A DNA stretch of 64,000 nt from Paraburkholderia polaris (GCF_012927345.1 NZ_JABBGJ010000031.1:62001-126000), one strand, 5' to 3'. Shown: positions 19,994-28,113, numbered from the stretch's first letter. Notes: a model not told the origin generated them from the sequence alone. Program-made: numbers and translations.

Positions 19994-20107
19994 CTACGGT
20001 GCGTCATTCGATATCAACGAGCAGCATCGTGCCGGAGGATCTAACGTGATCGGAGCCGAATGAATATAGGCTGCGGCAGCATGCCTAGCCGAGTCGCCGG
20101 TGGTCAT
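19994..20107 (-). CDS. Short open frame heading the reductase operon, possibly a truncated gene
   Basis: A 37-residue frame opens MTTGDSARHAAAAYIHSAP and has an excellent AGGAGACACCT site, better than that of the reductase gene downstream. The second half (PPARCCSLISNDAP) does not look like a folded protein. I infer the start of a larger gene, perhaps the missing oxygenase subunit, cut by a deletion. It might instead be a leader peptide. Family unknown. Confidence 0.4.
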   Translation of the reverse strand: MTTGDSARHAAAAYIHSAPITLDPPARCCSLISNDAP

Positions 20108-20199
20108 AGGTGTCTCCTGATTGACTGTGATAGCGTCGCGGTTGCTGCCCCGCATGACTTCATGATCCTAGATATGCAGACTCGAGCAAAGATGTCTTT

Positions 20200-20218
20200 A
20201 TGGGAACAGTGTTCCCAT
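20200..20218. promoter_or_regulatory. Perfect 19-base palindrome, likely operator
   Basis: ATGGGAACAGTGTTCCCAT reads the same on both strands around the central base. It lies between the divergent lysR gene (20501) and the reductase operon, as an operator should. A LysR-type or other dimeric regulator could bind it. The longer intergenic stretch 20108-20500 shows nothing else that I can name. Confidence 0.5.
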
Positions 20219-20500
20219 TCATGGAACGATTAAAGAGGTCAGCTACGCCGGTCGAAGCCGGATTCGTCTCGGCCCTTCAAGGGTTGGGTAAGCCCCAATG
20301 CCCGCGAATTAACGATAAGCTAGGATAGGCAAGTCCAGCCGCACGCCGGCTTGGGTAGAAAAAGGCTAATTTATGCCCCTCCCCGGACCGCGTCCAAAAC
20401 CCGAAGCCTTTTTCCCGGACAGTTCGATCTCTTACGCGTCGACAACGAAGCCCAGCACGCCAAGTAGAGCACTGTCATTCTGATGAAGTGAGCCGAGCAT

Positions 20501-21409
20501 ATGAGTCCAGAGTTGCTACGGGACGTCGCCGTTTTCGTTGAGGTCGCAAAGGTCCAGAGCTTTTCGAAAGCGTCGATCGCACTGAACTTGCCCAAGTCGA
20601 CCGTTTCCAGACGTATCGCAGACTTTGAGCATCAAGCAGGCTTGCGTCTGTTCACGCGTTCGGCACGAAAGGTCGCGCTGACCCAGGAGGGCGAGACTTT
20701 CTATCAGGAATGTCGGCGACTGGTGGAAGGCGCAAACGCTGCCTATGAGCAACTGCTGAGCGCGAAGCATCGACCGCACGGCTTGCTAAGGGTCGCCGCA
20801 ACGCTAGACTTCGGATTACGGATGATTGCCGGACTGCCGAACCTTTGTGCGCAGTACCCCGATCTTCGTCTCCAGTTCGATTTCACTACTCGAAAAGTGG
20901 ATCCGTTCGTTGATAGTTTCGACGTTGCGATCTACATTGGTGTGCCGCCTGACTCAAGCCTCACCGCGCGAAAACTCGCAAATCTTGCGCGTGGGATCTA
21001 CGCGGCGCCATGTTACCTGCAGGCACATGCGCCCATTGTCAAACCGGCGGATATATCACTGCATCATCAGTGCATACTCCAAACCAGAACGCATGATGTC
21101 GGTGTGCAGACGACATGGTGCCTCACAAATGGCGCGGAGCATCGGGATGTGGAAGTTCGTGGCGCGCTATCGCTCAACAGCATCAGCGTCATAAGGCAGC
21201 TGGCAATAGGAGGAGCGGGTCTCGCATTGTTGCCACACAGTATGTGTGTGGACGACGTCAAATCAGGACGGCTTGCGCGCGTTTTAACGGAGTGGAACGC
21301 ATCGGCCATCCCGATTTATGCACTAACCCCGAGTAGAGTTATGCCAGCGAAGACGCGCGTGTTTCTTGATTTCGTGGCAAGCATTTTTGAACCATCTCAG
21401 ACCTCCTAG
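20501..21409 (+). CDS. LysR-family transcriptional regulator
   Basis: A 302-residue regulator with an N-terminal winged helix-turn-helix (SFSKASIALNLPKSTVSRRI, LRLFTRSARKV) and a substrate-binding-fold effector domain. It belongs to the subgroup whose members have LARGIYAAPCYL-like central segments. It is divergent from the reductase-VOC-FAH-decarboxylase cluster, so it is the likely regulator of that cluster. It is not similar in detail to the LysR protein encoded at 6540. Confidence 0.9.
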   Translation: MSPELLRDVAVFVEVAKVQSFSKASIALNLPKSTVSRRIADFEHQAGLRLFTRSARKVALTQEGETFYQECRRLVEGANAAYEQLLSAKHRPHGLLRVAATLDFGLRMIAGLPNLCAQYPDLRLQFDFTTRKVDPFVDSFDVAIYIGVPPDSSLTARKLANLARGIYAAPCYLQAHAPIVKPADISLHHQCILQTRTHDVGVQTTWCLTNGAEHRDVEVRGALSLNSISVIRQLAIGGAGLALLPHSMCVDDVKSGRLARVLTEWNASAIPIYALTPSRVMPAKTRVFLDFVASIFEPSQTS

Positions 21410-21432
21410 CTGGCTGACCGAAACGGAGGTCC

Positions 21433-21660
21433 TTATCTTGGCCCCGGGTTTCGCATTTGGTAACCGCTGTCCTGGGCGATCAGTGTCAGGCGCGTCTCGG
21501 TTGTGTTAGCGATCGCATAACCTACAACTTTGAGCGACCATGCATCGAAGATGAGGGTCGAGAAAAAGAAGCGGCTGCCAAGCGGAATATAGGTCAGATC
21601 GGCGACCCAGAGCTGATCCGGCACCGACGGATTGAAAGCCCTGAACAGGTCGCATAGACT
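21433..21660 (-). pseudogene. IS3-family transposase (OrfB) fragment
   Basis: The frame reads FNPSVPDQLWVADLTYIPLG and FDAWSLKVVGYAI, the start of the integrase catalytic core of IS3-type OrfB proteins with the first Asp. The rest of the DDE domain and the terminal repeats are missing. It marks an old insertion or recombination point at the edge of the duplicated block. Confidence 0.75.
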
Positions 21661-21689
21661 GGCAGATCATGGCTGCTGTCAGTTGTTGC

Positions 21690-21770
21690 GGCACACCGGG
21701 CGGGGCCGGTCTGAGGCCGAACACGCATCCGACGCCTGATGAGCTGATCGCATACTGCAAAGAACGGATG
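21690..21770 (+). pseudogene. Fragment of an acyl-CoA ligase gene
   Basis: The sequence encodes LRPN, then PTPDELIAYCKERM, matching the C-terminal part of the ligase encoded at 7548-9227 (there LRPNMTATPDELIAYCKERM) but on the plus strand. Only about 80 bases are left. Confidence 0.7.
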
Positions 21771-21774
21771 CACG

Positions 21775-22465
21775 CGACAAATGAATCCGCGCATCGGAGT
21801 CACGCGCGTCGGCGTATGCCGCGTTTTGCGAGTTAGACGCCTTCGACTCCGCACCCCTAGCGTCCGCTCTCTACGAGCACATGTTCTTTAGCTAGATAGG
21901 TGCGTAGGCCGTGGCGTTGTCCAATTCGCGGATGATCGCGACGGCACGGTACAACGAACGTCTCCGTATCGAGTTTGATGCGGTGCACGGAACCGAGATT
22001 GGCAAATGTACCTCAATCCCTCCGTCGAGCACGCCAGTGTGCAGTTCTGATCCAATTGCGTGCCGATCATGCTGCACTGTGGCGCCATTGACCGACGATG
22101 TGTGCTCAGTCACGTGCTGCATGACTGCGGCAGTACGACCGATTCAAGCGTGTTAAGTACGCCGAGCGTGATGCGCTTGACGTTCGACTCGACGTTAAAC
22201 TGCCGTGTTTGGCGAATCGTGCATTCAAGCGTTCGAAGGCACTCACGCAAGCGCGTGAGCACCGCACGCGTAAACGGTGTTTAGCTCATAGCGTTGCCGT
22301 TCAGCTCGAATAGACGATCACCGAGCAACTCGTGGAGCCGGTTCAACGCGTGGCTAGCCGCTGATTACCTTAGACAGCTGTTCCGCTACGCGCGGGATCC
22401 GCCCCTGCGTGTAAATGCGATCGAGCAAGACAAATGGATCAAGTCTGTCCGGAAGATGTGGATTA
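21775..22465 (-). pseudogene. Decayed copy of the lysR gene at 6540
   Basis: The minus strand follows the plus-strand lysR gene at 6540-7466 from near its 3' region back to the start. For example, the start region encodes HIFRTDL followed by a disrupted helix-turn-helix. Several stops and frame changes prevent expression. Its orientation relative to the ligase fragment and tetR shows that a block was copied in inverted form. Confidence 0.75.
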
Positions 22466-22750
22466 AGTGCGCAATAACAATGTGAGGTCGTAGCCAGGTT
22501 ACTTCGTACGCCGCTATCATTGATGATCTCAAGCCGCTAGACGTAACGACGCCGTTCAATGCCGAAAACACGCAGCGTCATAAAAGCTCGGATCGCCAAG
22601 GGTCCGAGGGGACCTCGCTATGACTAGTAAGTCCGTATAGTACGTACGGGGAGCAAGGGCGCGCCAACTCGCCCCTCCATCGCCATCGCCATCGCCATCG
22701 CGAGTCCTAGCGGCTGAATTCGCGTCCTGGCGATTACTTCCCGTCAAACA

Positions 22751-22783
22751 TAGAACGCGATCTATAAATAGAGTATAGTTCAT
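22751..22783. promoter_or_regulatory. Element shared with 6301-6334
   Basis: The stretch containing TAGAACGCGATCTATAAAT and GAGTATAGTTCAT matches 6301-6334 in inverted orientation. It lies upstream of the intact tetR and of the decayed lysR. It is a plausible divergent promoter or TetR operator. Confidence 0.4.
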
Positions 22784-22949
22784 TTCATCGGGTTCCAGGT
22801 GCAATGTGGACTCAGGTGCGAAGAAAATGGTGGCTCGAGCGTTGGAGCTATCGTACAGCGCGTGGCGCTTAGGCGAGCCGCGCACGGCTAGCTTTCCGAC
22901 GCACCGCTCCGGGCCGCCGCTCGCCGCACAACCATCACAAGAAAATTTC

Positions 22950-23606
22950 ATGAACAGCATAACCACTCCTTCCACCGCAGACGGCAAACCGCTCGGCCTT
23001 CGGGAGCGTAACAAGCTCGAGAAAGTTGTTCGGATACGGGAAGCGGCCCGATCGTTGTTCCGCGAAAAGGGCTATGACGAAACAACGATCCGTGAGGTGG
23101 CCGACACTGCCGGCGTCAGTCTCGGCACGCTTTTCTCGTATGCGCACGACAAGCGGGACCTGCTGTTTCTGGTCGTGTCCGATTCGCTCGAACGGAAGAA
23201 CGCGGACGTCTTTGAAGCGATTCCGGCAGGAAAGCCGCTGCTGGACCAGCTGCTGTTTGTGTTTCGTGGTTTCTACGAGTTCTTCGGCGCGGAGCCCCAA
23301 CTGTCGCGACTGGTGTTGCGCGAGATGGTGTTCTTCTCGGAAGGCCCGCATGCAACCCGCCTGCAAAATGATCGTGCGGTCATGCTGGAGCAGTTTGGGC
23401 GAATGGTAAAGGACGCGCAGAAGCGTGGCGAACTGCGAACTTTTTCCGGCAGTAAGGGGCATCGCAAAATCGGCGATCTGATCTTCGCCATTTATGCAGC
23501 TCATGTGCGGGACTGGCTGCGCGAGCCGGTCGAACCTTTGGAAGACGGCTTGCGCGACCTGCGCTATTCGCTGAATTTATTGTTCGAAGGCATCGTTGCG
23601 CGATAA
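22950..23606 (+). CDS. TetR-family transcriptional regulator
   Basis: A 219-residue TetR regulator. The DNA-binding domain is at about residues 20-70 (RIREAARSLFREKGYDETTI, REVADTAGVSLGTLFSY). The C-terminal ligand domain contains KDAQKRGELR and WLREPVEPLEDGL. The start at 22950 is chosen because the protein-like sequence begins there, although the ribosome binding site is weak. The frame is open back to 22806 without family similarity. A broken copy lies at 5680-6095. Its former partners, the lysR and ligase genes, are intact only in the other copy of the block, 15 kb away. Confidence 0.88.
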   Translation: MNSITTPSTADGKPLGLRERNKLEKVVRIREAARSLFREKGYDETTIREVADTAGVSLGTLFSYAHDKRDLLFLVVSDSLERKNADVFEAIPAGKPLLDQLLFVFRGFYEFFGAEPQLSRLVLREMVFFSEGPHATRLQNDRAVMLEQFGRMVKDAQKRGELRTFSGSKGHRKIGDLIFAIYAAHVRDWLREPVEPLEDGLRDLRYSLNLLFEGIVAR

Positions 23607-23962
23607 ACTCGACGCAGCGTACCAAGCACTGTAGGAAGCGATGGGCTTGCAGCCCATCTTTCGTTGATCGTGATTCGCACAACGAAATGTCAAGCTGATA
23701 GTTCGGAAGTCGATGGATTCGAGGCGAGTCATCTGGATCCTTCAGTGCGAGCTTGTTCATTTACGCTGCCTCGTCATTGTGGTTGTGACGACGCAGCCAC
23801 CCGCCCGATCGGCTAGCCTCCGTTCAATCACCGCCAGCAGTCGGATCATTGCCAGGGGACGGAATCCGCCCGGGCACTGGGGCGGTCGGAAGCGCTCCCC
23901 GCACGGCAGTTTGTTACTGCAGCTATCAGAGACCATTCGCCCGCAATTCCCGAGTGCGCAGG
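23607..23962. other. Gene-free junction between catabolic and backbone regions
   Basis: About 350 bases without a clear gene. Gene style changes here: all genes beyond are short, mostly minus-strand and of plasmid type. I see no obvious attachment site or repeat at the join. An Arg/Trp-rich frame of 48 codons (23926-24072, GTG start) overlaps the end of the next gene and could be a small gene, but I cannot decide. Confidence 0.35.
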
Positions 23963-24448
23963 TCACGCCTCCGCCAGCGCCACGACAAATAAGTGAAAGC
24001 CGCCCAGCGCCACGGCCGTAGTAACTCTGACAGACCCATCCCACATCGCAGAATCCACGCCAAAATCGTGACGCCTTTCCCGCCAACACTTTTTATTTCT
24101 ACGATCAACGCTGCTCCAATGGCCGGTTAGCGGCGAGCTCTGAATGAACGCGACGTGATCGACCTGAACCGTCCATCCTTCGGACGAACCACGCGACACC
24201 GAAAGCGCCAGCCGATTGCGGGCTCTCCCGCCTTCGGGCCACGGCGCCGACGGAGCAAGGTCATAAAGCGCCTCGCAATCGTCGCCACCGAAATTGGCCA
24301 CATCGATCCATTCCGGCTCGATTTCCGCTGCGCGAAGCTGACGCTCCAGATGCGCGACAACCTCGCCTACCGTCTTGTCCGACGTGTCAAATCTGCCATA
24401 GACCGCGTGAGCGGGCTGTTGCGGAGCCGCGAGTGTTACCCGTTGCAT
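23963..24448 (-). CDS. Hypothetical protein with uncertain C-terminus
   Basis: The start has a good TGGAGACAAAAA site. The first 110 residues look like a real protein (HAVYGRFDTSDKTVGEVVAH, LERQLRAAEIEPEWIDVANF). The last 50 residues (from about GHWSSVDRRNKK) have odd composition, as if the frame had shifted or the gene had been cut at the region's edge. No family is recognised. Confidence 0.5.
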   Translation of the reverse strand: MQRVTLAAPQQPAHAVYGRFDTSDKTVGEVVAHLERQLRAAEIEPEWIDVANFGGDDCEALYDLAPSAPWPEGGRARNRLALSVSRGSSEGWTVQVDHVAFIQSSPLTGHWSSVDRRNKKCWRERRHDFGVDSAMWDGSVRVTTAVALGGFHLFVVALAEA

Positions 24449-24471
24449 TTTTTGTCTCCAGAAATGCGAAA

Positions 24472-24490
24472 AGCCACCCATTGGGCGGCT
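24472..24490 (-). terminator. Intrinsic terminator, first of a tandem pair
   Basis: An AGCC-CCC / GGG-GGCT hairpin is followed by four T on the minus strand. It precedes the 23963-24448 gene and ends transcription from the small genes upstream. Confidence 0.6.
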
Positions 24491-24565
24491 AAGTGCGTGG
24501 TGCGCTTTGGCGGACTAGCTGGGAAGTTATGCAATCACTGCATGAACTGGCACCAGCAAGCAAAA

Positions 24566-24585
24566 AGCCGCTCGATTGGGCGGCT
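24566..24585 (-). terminator. Intrinsic terminator, second of a tandem pair
   Basis: An AGCCGC / GCGGCT hairpin is followed by five T on the minus strand, just downstream of the 40-residue membrane protein gene. With the neighbouring hairpin it isolates this gene group from the next gene. Confidence 0.7.
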
Positions 24586-24618
24586 TAGCGATTGCGGCAA
24601 ATGAAATGCCGGAAAATT

Positions 24619-24741
24619 TCAGTGCGGCGTGCGCGGATGGGCACGCCGCGAAAGGCCAATTTTGCGCAGATTGTTCTCGACGATCAGTCCAAGACCGGCG
24701 ATGGCCACGGCGACGCCGAGGGCAAAAAAGCTAAAACCCAT
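24619..24741 (-). CDS. Small single-pass membrane protein, 40 residues
   Basis: A hydrophobic helix (FFALGVAVAIAGLGLIV) is followed by a basic tail ending RRAHPRTPH. AAAGGAGTGTGATC precedes the ATG. It begins 2 bases after the stop of the upstream gene, so the two are surely co-transcribed. Function unknown. Confidence 0.65.
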   Translation of the reverse strand: MGFSFFALGVAVAIAGLGLIVENNLRKIGLSRRAHPRTPH

Positions 24742-24743
24742 GA

Positions 24744-25223
24744 TCACACTCCTTTCGTGAGACGTAATCCTACGTAAAAGGTTACCACAAAGGCGATGCA
24801 CAAATTGAGCTCGCTCAAGACATCACCAGAGGTCCAGAATCTTGTGGAATGCCACAAGCCGATAGCACCAACCAGCGACGCAACCGCCAGCGCATGGAGG
24901 AACCGACCAAGCTGCTGAGCCTGGTCACTGGTCGGCGCGACTATCGGCTGACTGATCCTCCGCCAAAGGCCCGACTGTTCCGCCTCTTCGACGGCGCCGG
25001 CCGGCGCCACGGAAAACCGACCGTGGTCGTTCAGGGCGAGAGTTCGCCACTGGTCGTTGATAAACGCCGAGATCACCGCGTCTTCACCCGGTGCGCACGA
25101 CGCGCGAACAATCGAGGCGAGGTGCTCGGAGACGGCAATCTCGTCCAAGTCGGCATTGAGCGCACCCCGAAACGACAGGTTCAGGCCCGAAGGACATTCA
25201 ACGAAGATATCGATAATCTCCAT
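24744..25223 (-). CDS. Hypothetical protein with two C-terminal membrane helices
   Basis: A 159-residue protein. The first 95 residues are soluble and acidic. Two hydrophobic segments follow (FLHALAVASLVGAIGLW and LCIAFVVTFYVGLRL). It forms an operon with the 40-residue membrane protein downstream and the 130-residue gene upstream (gap 8 bases). Perhaps a membrane-anchored partner of these; family unknown. Confidence 0.65.
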   Translation of the reverse strand: MEIIDIFVECPSGLNLSFRGALNADLDEIAVSEHLASIVRASCAPGEDAVISAFINDQWRTLALNDHGRFSVAPAGAVEEAEQSGLWRRISQPIVAPTSDQAQQLGRFLHALAVASLVGAIGLWHSTRFWTSGDVLSELNLCIAFVVTFYVGLRLTKGV

Positions 25224-25231
25224 CTCGCCGC

Positions 25232-25624
25232 CTACGGCTTTTCGAGGTTGAGTCCGGCCGCAAGACGCAGCGCGCCGAGCAGCGCGTCGTACTCTTCGCG
25301 GTTATCGAGTTGCGCGAGCGGCACATCATTGTCGCCACCGCCCGCCATGTCCTTGCGACCCCGCCGCGTACGAAAACATACGGCAACGGGCCGGTTCACG
25401 GGCATGTTAGTCACATCCAGCATGAGGCTGGGTGTACGCAATGACACGCGGCATCCGCAACCGCGGCGTGCAGGCTCACTGACGATCTCGTGCTCATCGC
25501 CGCGAAGCCGAAGATCGCGCGCGACTTTATGCAAGATCGCTTTCGCGCAGTTCTGAACGGCAGCATCGGCAAGCACACCGGCACTGCGCCGATCCGCATA
25601 AAAAATCTGAGGAATTTTCAACAT
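25232..25624 (-). CDS. Hypothetical protein, 130 residues
   Basis: The start at 25624 is preferred because CAGGTGT lies upstream and the sequence becomes protein-like there (MLKIPQIFYADRRSAGVLAD). The open frame to 25672 runs through a strong hairpin. The centre is Cys/Arg-rich (RRGCGCRVSL). The hairpin in the leader (25644-25678, CGCGGCATG paired with CATGCCGCG) resembles the GC-rich leader hairpins of other genes here. Function unknown. Confidence 0.6.
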   Translation of the reverse strand: MLKIPQIFYADRRSAGVLADAAVQNCAKAILHKVARDLRLRGDEHEIVSEPARRGCGCRVSLRTPSLMLDVTNMPVNRPVAVCFRTRRGRKDMAGGGDNDVPLAQLDNREEYDALLGALRLAAGLNLEKP

Positions 25625-25713
25625 GGTAGACACCTGAAAGCGACGCGGCATGCCTCCGTTTCCGGAGCGCATGCCGCGCGAGTAGAAGGCGCCGGCGGTC
25701 GCCGGCGTGAAAG

Positions 25714-26187
25714 TCAGTGCGTAATGCGGAACCCCGAATAGCTGCTCACGAGGTATACCTGCTCACCGGGCATGAACGCCTGATCCGCCGGCTGCACCAC
25801 AACCAGAACGCGCCCATCGTTCATTCGGGCGGCGATCTCCAGACCGTCGCGGCGAGAAGCGACAACATCAATGCCCTGGCCGATGAACCCGCCAGCGACA
25901 CCCAGCGCGAGCTCGATGAGCGAGCGGTCGCGCCGATGGCCTCTTACCTGTGCGCCAACCAGAACGCCTGCCATGGCACCAACGGCTGTTCCGAGCGCGT
26001 TGTTGCCCGTACCCGTATCGATCACGACCGGCCGGATCCGGAGCACCGTGCACGATTGCAACGAACCTGCGCGCGCCACGTCGTACTGCTGATAGACATT
26101 CGGCGAGCCGAAGTCACCCACAGCACAGCCGGTGAGCGATGCCACGAGAGCGAAACTGAAAATGACTTTGAAAGTGACGTTGAACAT
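25714..26187 (-). CDS. Outer-membrane lipoprotein with glycine-zipper domain (SlyB/Pcp-like)
   Basis: A 157-residue protein with a lipobox signal peptide (FSFALVASLTGC, lipidated Cys about 21). Its central glycine zipper (ALGTAVGAMAGVLVGAQVRG, then ALGVAGGFIGQGID) is typical of the 2TM glycine-zipper lipoproteins. A small C-terminal beta domain binds the envelope in relatives. The start at 26187 abuts a perfect stem covering the ribosome binding site (see leader). Likely an envelope-stabilising lipoprotein carried on the element. Confidence 0.82.
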   Translation of the reverse strand: MFNVTFKVIFSFALVASLTGCAVGDFGSPNVYQQYDVARAGSLQSCTVLRIRPVVIDTGTGNNALGTAVGAMAGVLVGAQVRGHRRDRSLIELALGVAGGFIGQGIDVVASRRDGLEIAARMNDGRVLVVVQPADQAFMPGEQVYLVSSYSGFRITH

Positions 26188-26245
26188 GGTTGCCTCAATC
26201 GAAATTGGGGCAACCGCTCCCGCAGGGCGGATTGCCCTGATGGGA
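26188..26245 (-). promoter_or_regulatory. Structured 5' leader of the lipoprotein gene
   Basis: Two hairpins are seen in the minus-strand transcript. The outer one pairs CAGGGC with GCCCTG and UCCC with GGGA (26218-26245). The second (26188-26215) pairs GGTTGCC-CAAT with ATTG-GGCAACC around a UUCG loop. It ends at the base before the ATG, burying the Shine-Dalgarno sequence TGAGG. This would block translation unless opened. Confidence 0.7.
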
Positions 26246-26267
26246 AAAAGGAAGGATGAAAAAAAAG

Positions 26268-26285
26268 CAGGCGCCAAAGCGCCTG
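26268..26285 (-). terminator. Intrinsic terminator or attenuator before the lipoprotein gene
   Basis: A CAGGCGC / GCGCCTG hairpin with a four-base loop is followed by eight T on the minus strand. It lies between the promoter-like module at 26356-26394 and the lipoprotein gene, so it could act as an attenuator. Confidence 0.7.
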
Positions 26286-26355
26286 AGAACTTGCCGCTAT
26301 GGGGACGGCAAGGAGAGAAACCTAACCCGGCACGCATGCTGGGCATGCGAGCGTC

Positions 26356-26394
26356 GGTCGATGCGCCCAAAGCGCGTGGAGTGCGACCAGTCTA
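26356..26394 (-). promoter_or_regulatory. Copy 1 of the promoter / stem-loop module
   Basis: GGTCGATGCGCCC and GCGCGTGG, read on the plus strand, form the conserved stem-loop. A TANNNT hexamer (TAGACT on the minus strand, 26389-26394) follows about 9 bases away. The same arrangement occurs at 34728, 43248, 45593, 50235 and 53967. This copy is the most divergent. Confidence 0.5.
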
Positions 26395-26500
26395 TCTGCT
26401 GGCCGACTAGGATCAGTTGGCAAAAGCTCGCGGTTTTTGTATGGCTTTCGAGACCGACCGACTGCCGTCGCCGCGAGCCGCTCAAATGCAGGCGAAAAAA

Positions 26501-26525
26501 AACCGCCCTCGAATGCGGGGCGGTT
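26501..26525 (-). terminator. Intrinsic terminator of the 361-residue gene
   Basis: AACCGCCC pairs with GGGCGGTT and is followed by eight T on the minus strand, 43 bases after the stop of the gene ending at 26568. Confidence 0.8.
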
Positions 26526-26567
26526 CGTTAAAGGGAGAGGCTGGTGACTACCGGCCCCCGAACTACA

Positions 26568-27653
26568 TCAGATCAGCTCGAAGGCAAGCTGGAGATCACG
26601 CTGCCAGTCCTCGGCCGCGTCCGGCGCTTGTTGTGCCGGCTCCGCCTTCGCTTCGTCCGTCACCTCAAAAAGCACCTGCTCTATGGGTATCGAGCGGAGG
26701 TCATACAACCGCTGCTCGTCCCCGCCCAGCTTGTGCAACTGGAAGCAAAATTCCATCGGCGCATTCCCATCGGCATCAGCGACGCCTGCGGCCACCGCGA
26801 CACGATTCAGCGTTTCGGTACGCCATCCATGCACTTTCTCGTCTTCGAGATCACGCTGGATAAAGACTTCCGTCTCGGCCGGCAACGGCGGCGCCTGCCG
26901 GAGCAGCGCGCGGTACCATGGAATCGCAGTCTTTCCCCATCCTGGCGCATGCAACTCGTGCTCATAGGCGAGGTCGAGGAAACTGCCGACGGCGTTGTAG
27001 TCCCACCCTGCGCGGCGAAGTGGCGACCCGTTGATCGACACCACGAGCTCGTTCTCGTCGAGCCGGAAAGCGCGCACCCGCGGCATACGGTCTGCCTTCA
27101 CGTTGCGGACCGGGTCGACCGTGAGCGGCACCTTCGAACAATGTACGCGCCCGAGCGCGCGCCACGCAGACAGCGGAGCGCCCTGCCCGTATAGCGCGAG
27201 CAAAAGGTCAACGTCCGCGTGCAGCGAGACCGTGAGGGAGCCCGCTCTGATCTCGCCAAACTGCGCGCCATATCCGCGGGAGTCCATTAGGGTCCGGATT
27301 TCCTCGACGCTCGAGAGCGGTATCGGCGACCGGTAGCTTTCGCCAATCGACAGATCGATCTCGGTATCATAGATCTCACCGGGTTTCGAGAGATGCTGCT
27401 TCCACGTCTCGATATACGCTTCCGGGCGAATCGTGCCTGCCCTTGACTGCAACATTCCGCCTTCGCAGGAACTCGCGCGCTGGAAGATGCGTTGGAGAAC
27501 ATCGCCGCGCGTACCAAAGGCCGCTACGCTGAACTGTGGCGTATGCGGATAGCAGTTTTTTTCGTAGGTCTCTTCGAAAAGCACGTAAATGACCGTGCCG
27601 TCAGCCTTGCGAAAAGCACCCGCCCGCTTGTTCGTTGTGACAGTTGAACCCAT
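26568..27653 (-). CDS. Hypothetical protein, 361 residues, of the PRTRC neighbourhood
   Basis: A soluble protein of mixed composition without recognised motif, signal peptide or membrane helix. The start has TGAGGTAAGTC. It follows the PRTRC operon on the same strand and ends in a strong terminator, so it may be its last gene or have its own promoter. Its leader (27654-27712) has a GC hairpin (CCCGG..CCGGG) and a short stem (TGCCTC/GAGGTA) over the ribosome binding site. Function unknown. Confidence 0.75.
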   Translation of the reverse strand: MGSTVTTNKRAGAFRKADGTVIYVLFEETYEKNCYPHTPQFSVAAFGTRGDVLQRIFQRASSCEGGMLQSRAGTIRPEAYIETWKQHLSKPGEIYDTEIDLSIGESYRSPIPLSSVEEIRTLMDSRGYGAQFGEIRAGSLTVSLHADVDLLLALYGQGAPLSAWRALGRVHCSKVPLTVDPVRNVKADRMPRVRAFRLDENELVVSINGSPLRRAGWDYNAVGSFLDLAYEHELHAPGWGKTAIPWYRALLRQAPPLPAETEVFIQRDLEDEKVHGWRTETLNRVAVAAGVADADGNAPMEFCFQLHKLGGDEQRLYDLRSIPIEQVLFEVTDEAKAEPAQQAPDAAEDWQRDLQLAFELI

Positions 27654-27756
27654 GACTTACCTCATTGATTACAGGCGAGGCATCCCCGGAAGGGGCAAGC
27701 CCCACCGGGAGTTTTAAAAGAGAAATGGCCACTTGCGCGGCCATCAACAGAACACG

Positions 27757-28050
27757 TCAGCGGATATATCCTGCCGCGCGTGAATACGCTTCGTTGCTCG
27801 GCCCTTCGTAGATCAGCTCCACGTCCTCGGCAAGGCACAGGCCGCCGGCGAACTCGAAGCGCCGACCTTCCTTGAGGGCAGCGAGCCGTTCGCGATGCTT
27901 TCCGTAAACCACGAACGACCACCTTTCGCCCTTCGCCACAGAGAAGCGCGGAAACGACACCGCGCACCGGAACTGGATGACCGCATGTGTACGATCGATG
28001 TCGCTAGTGCGATTGTCCTCTCCAGTTGCAACACCCCTTCGCTCATTCAT
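27757..28050 (-). CDS. Hypothetical protein, 97 residues
   Basis: The ATG follows GGAGTAACAATCG. Protein-like features include VIQFRCAVSFPRFSVAKGE and ELIYEGPSNEAYSRAAG. The leader contains a perfect CCGGCGGGC / GCCCGCCGG hairpin at about 28083-28105. The family is not recognised; it lies between the PRTRC operon and the 361-residue gene. Confidence 0.65.
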   Translation of the reverse strand: MNERRGVATGEDNRTSDIDRTHAVIQFRCAVSFPRFSVAKGERWSFVVYGKHRERLAALKEGRRFEFAGGLCLAEDVELIYEGPSNEAYSRAAGYIR

Positions 28051-28113
28051 CGATTGTTACTCCATGAAAAATGGCGGGGGTAGCCCGGCGGGCTACGTGC
28101 CCGCCGGTAGGTT

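Noticed and set aside
22674..22700. Four tandem copies of a CCATCG-type hexamer
   Set aside because: Short, in non-coding relic DNA upstream of tetR; it could vary in length but nothing links it to a function.
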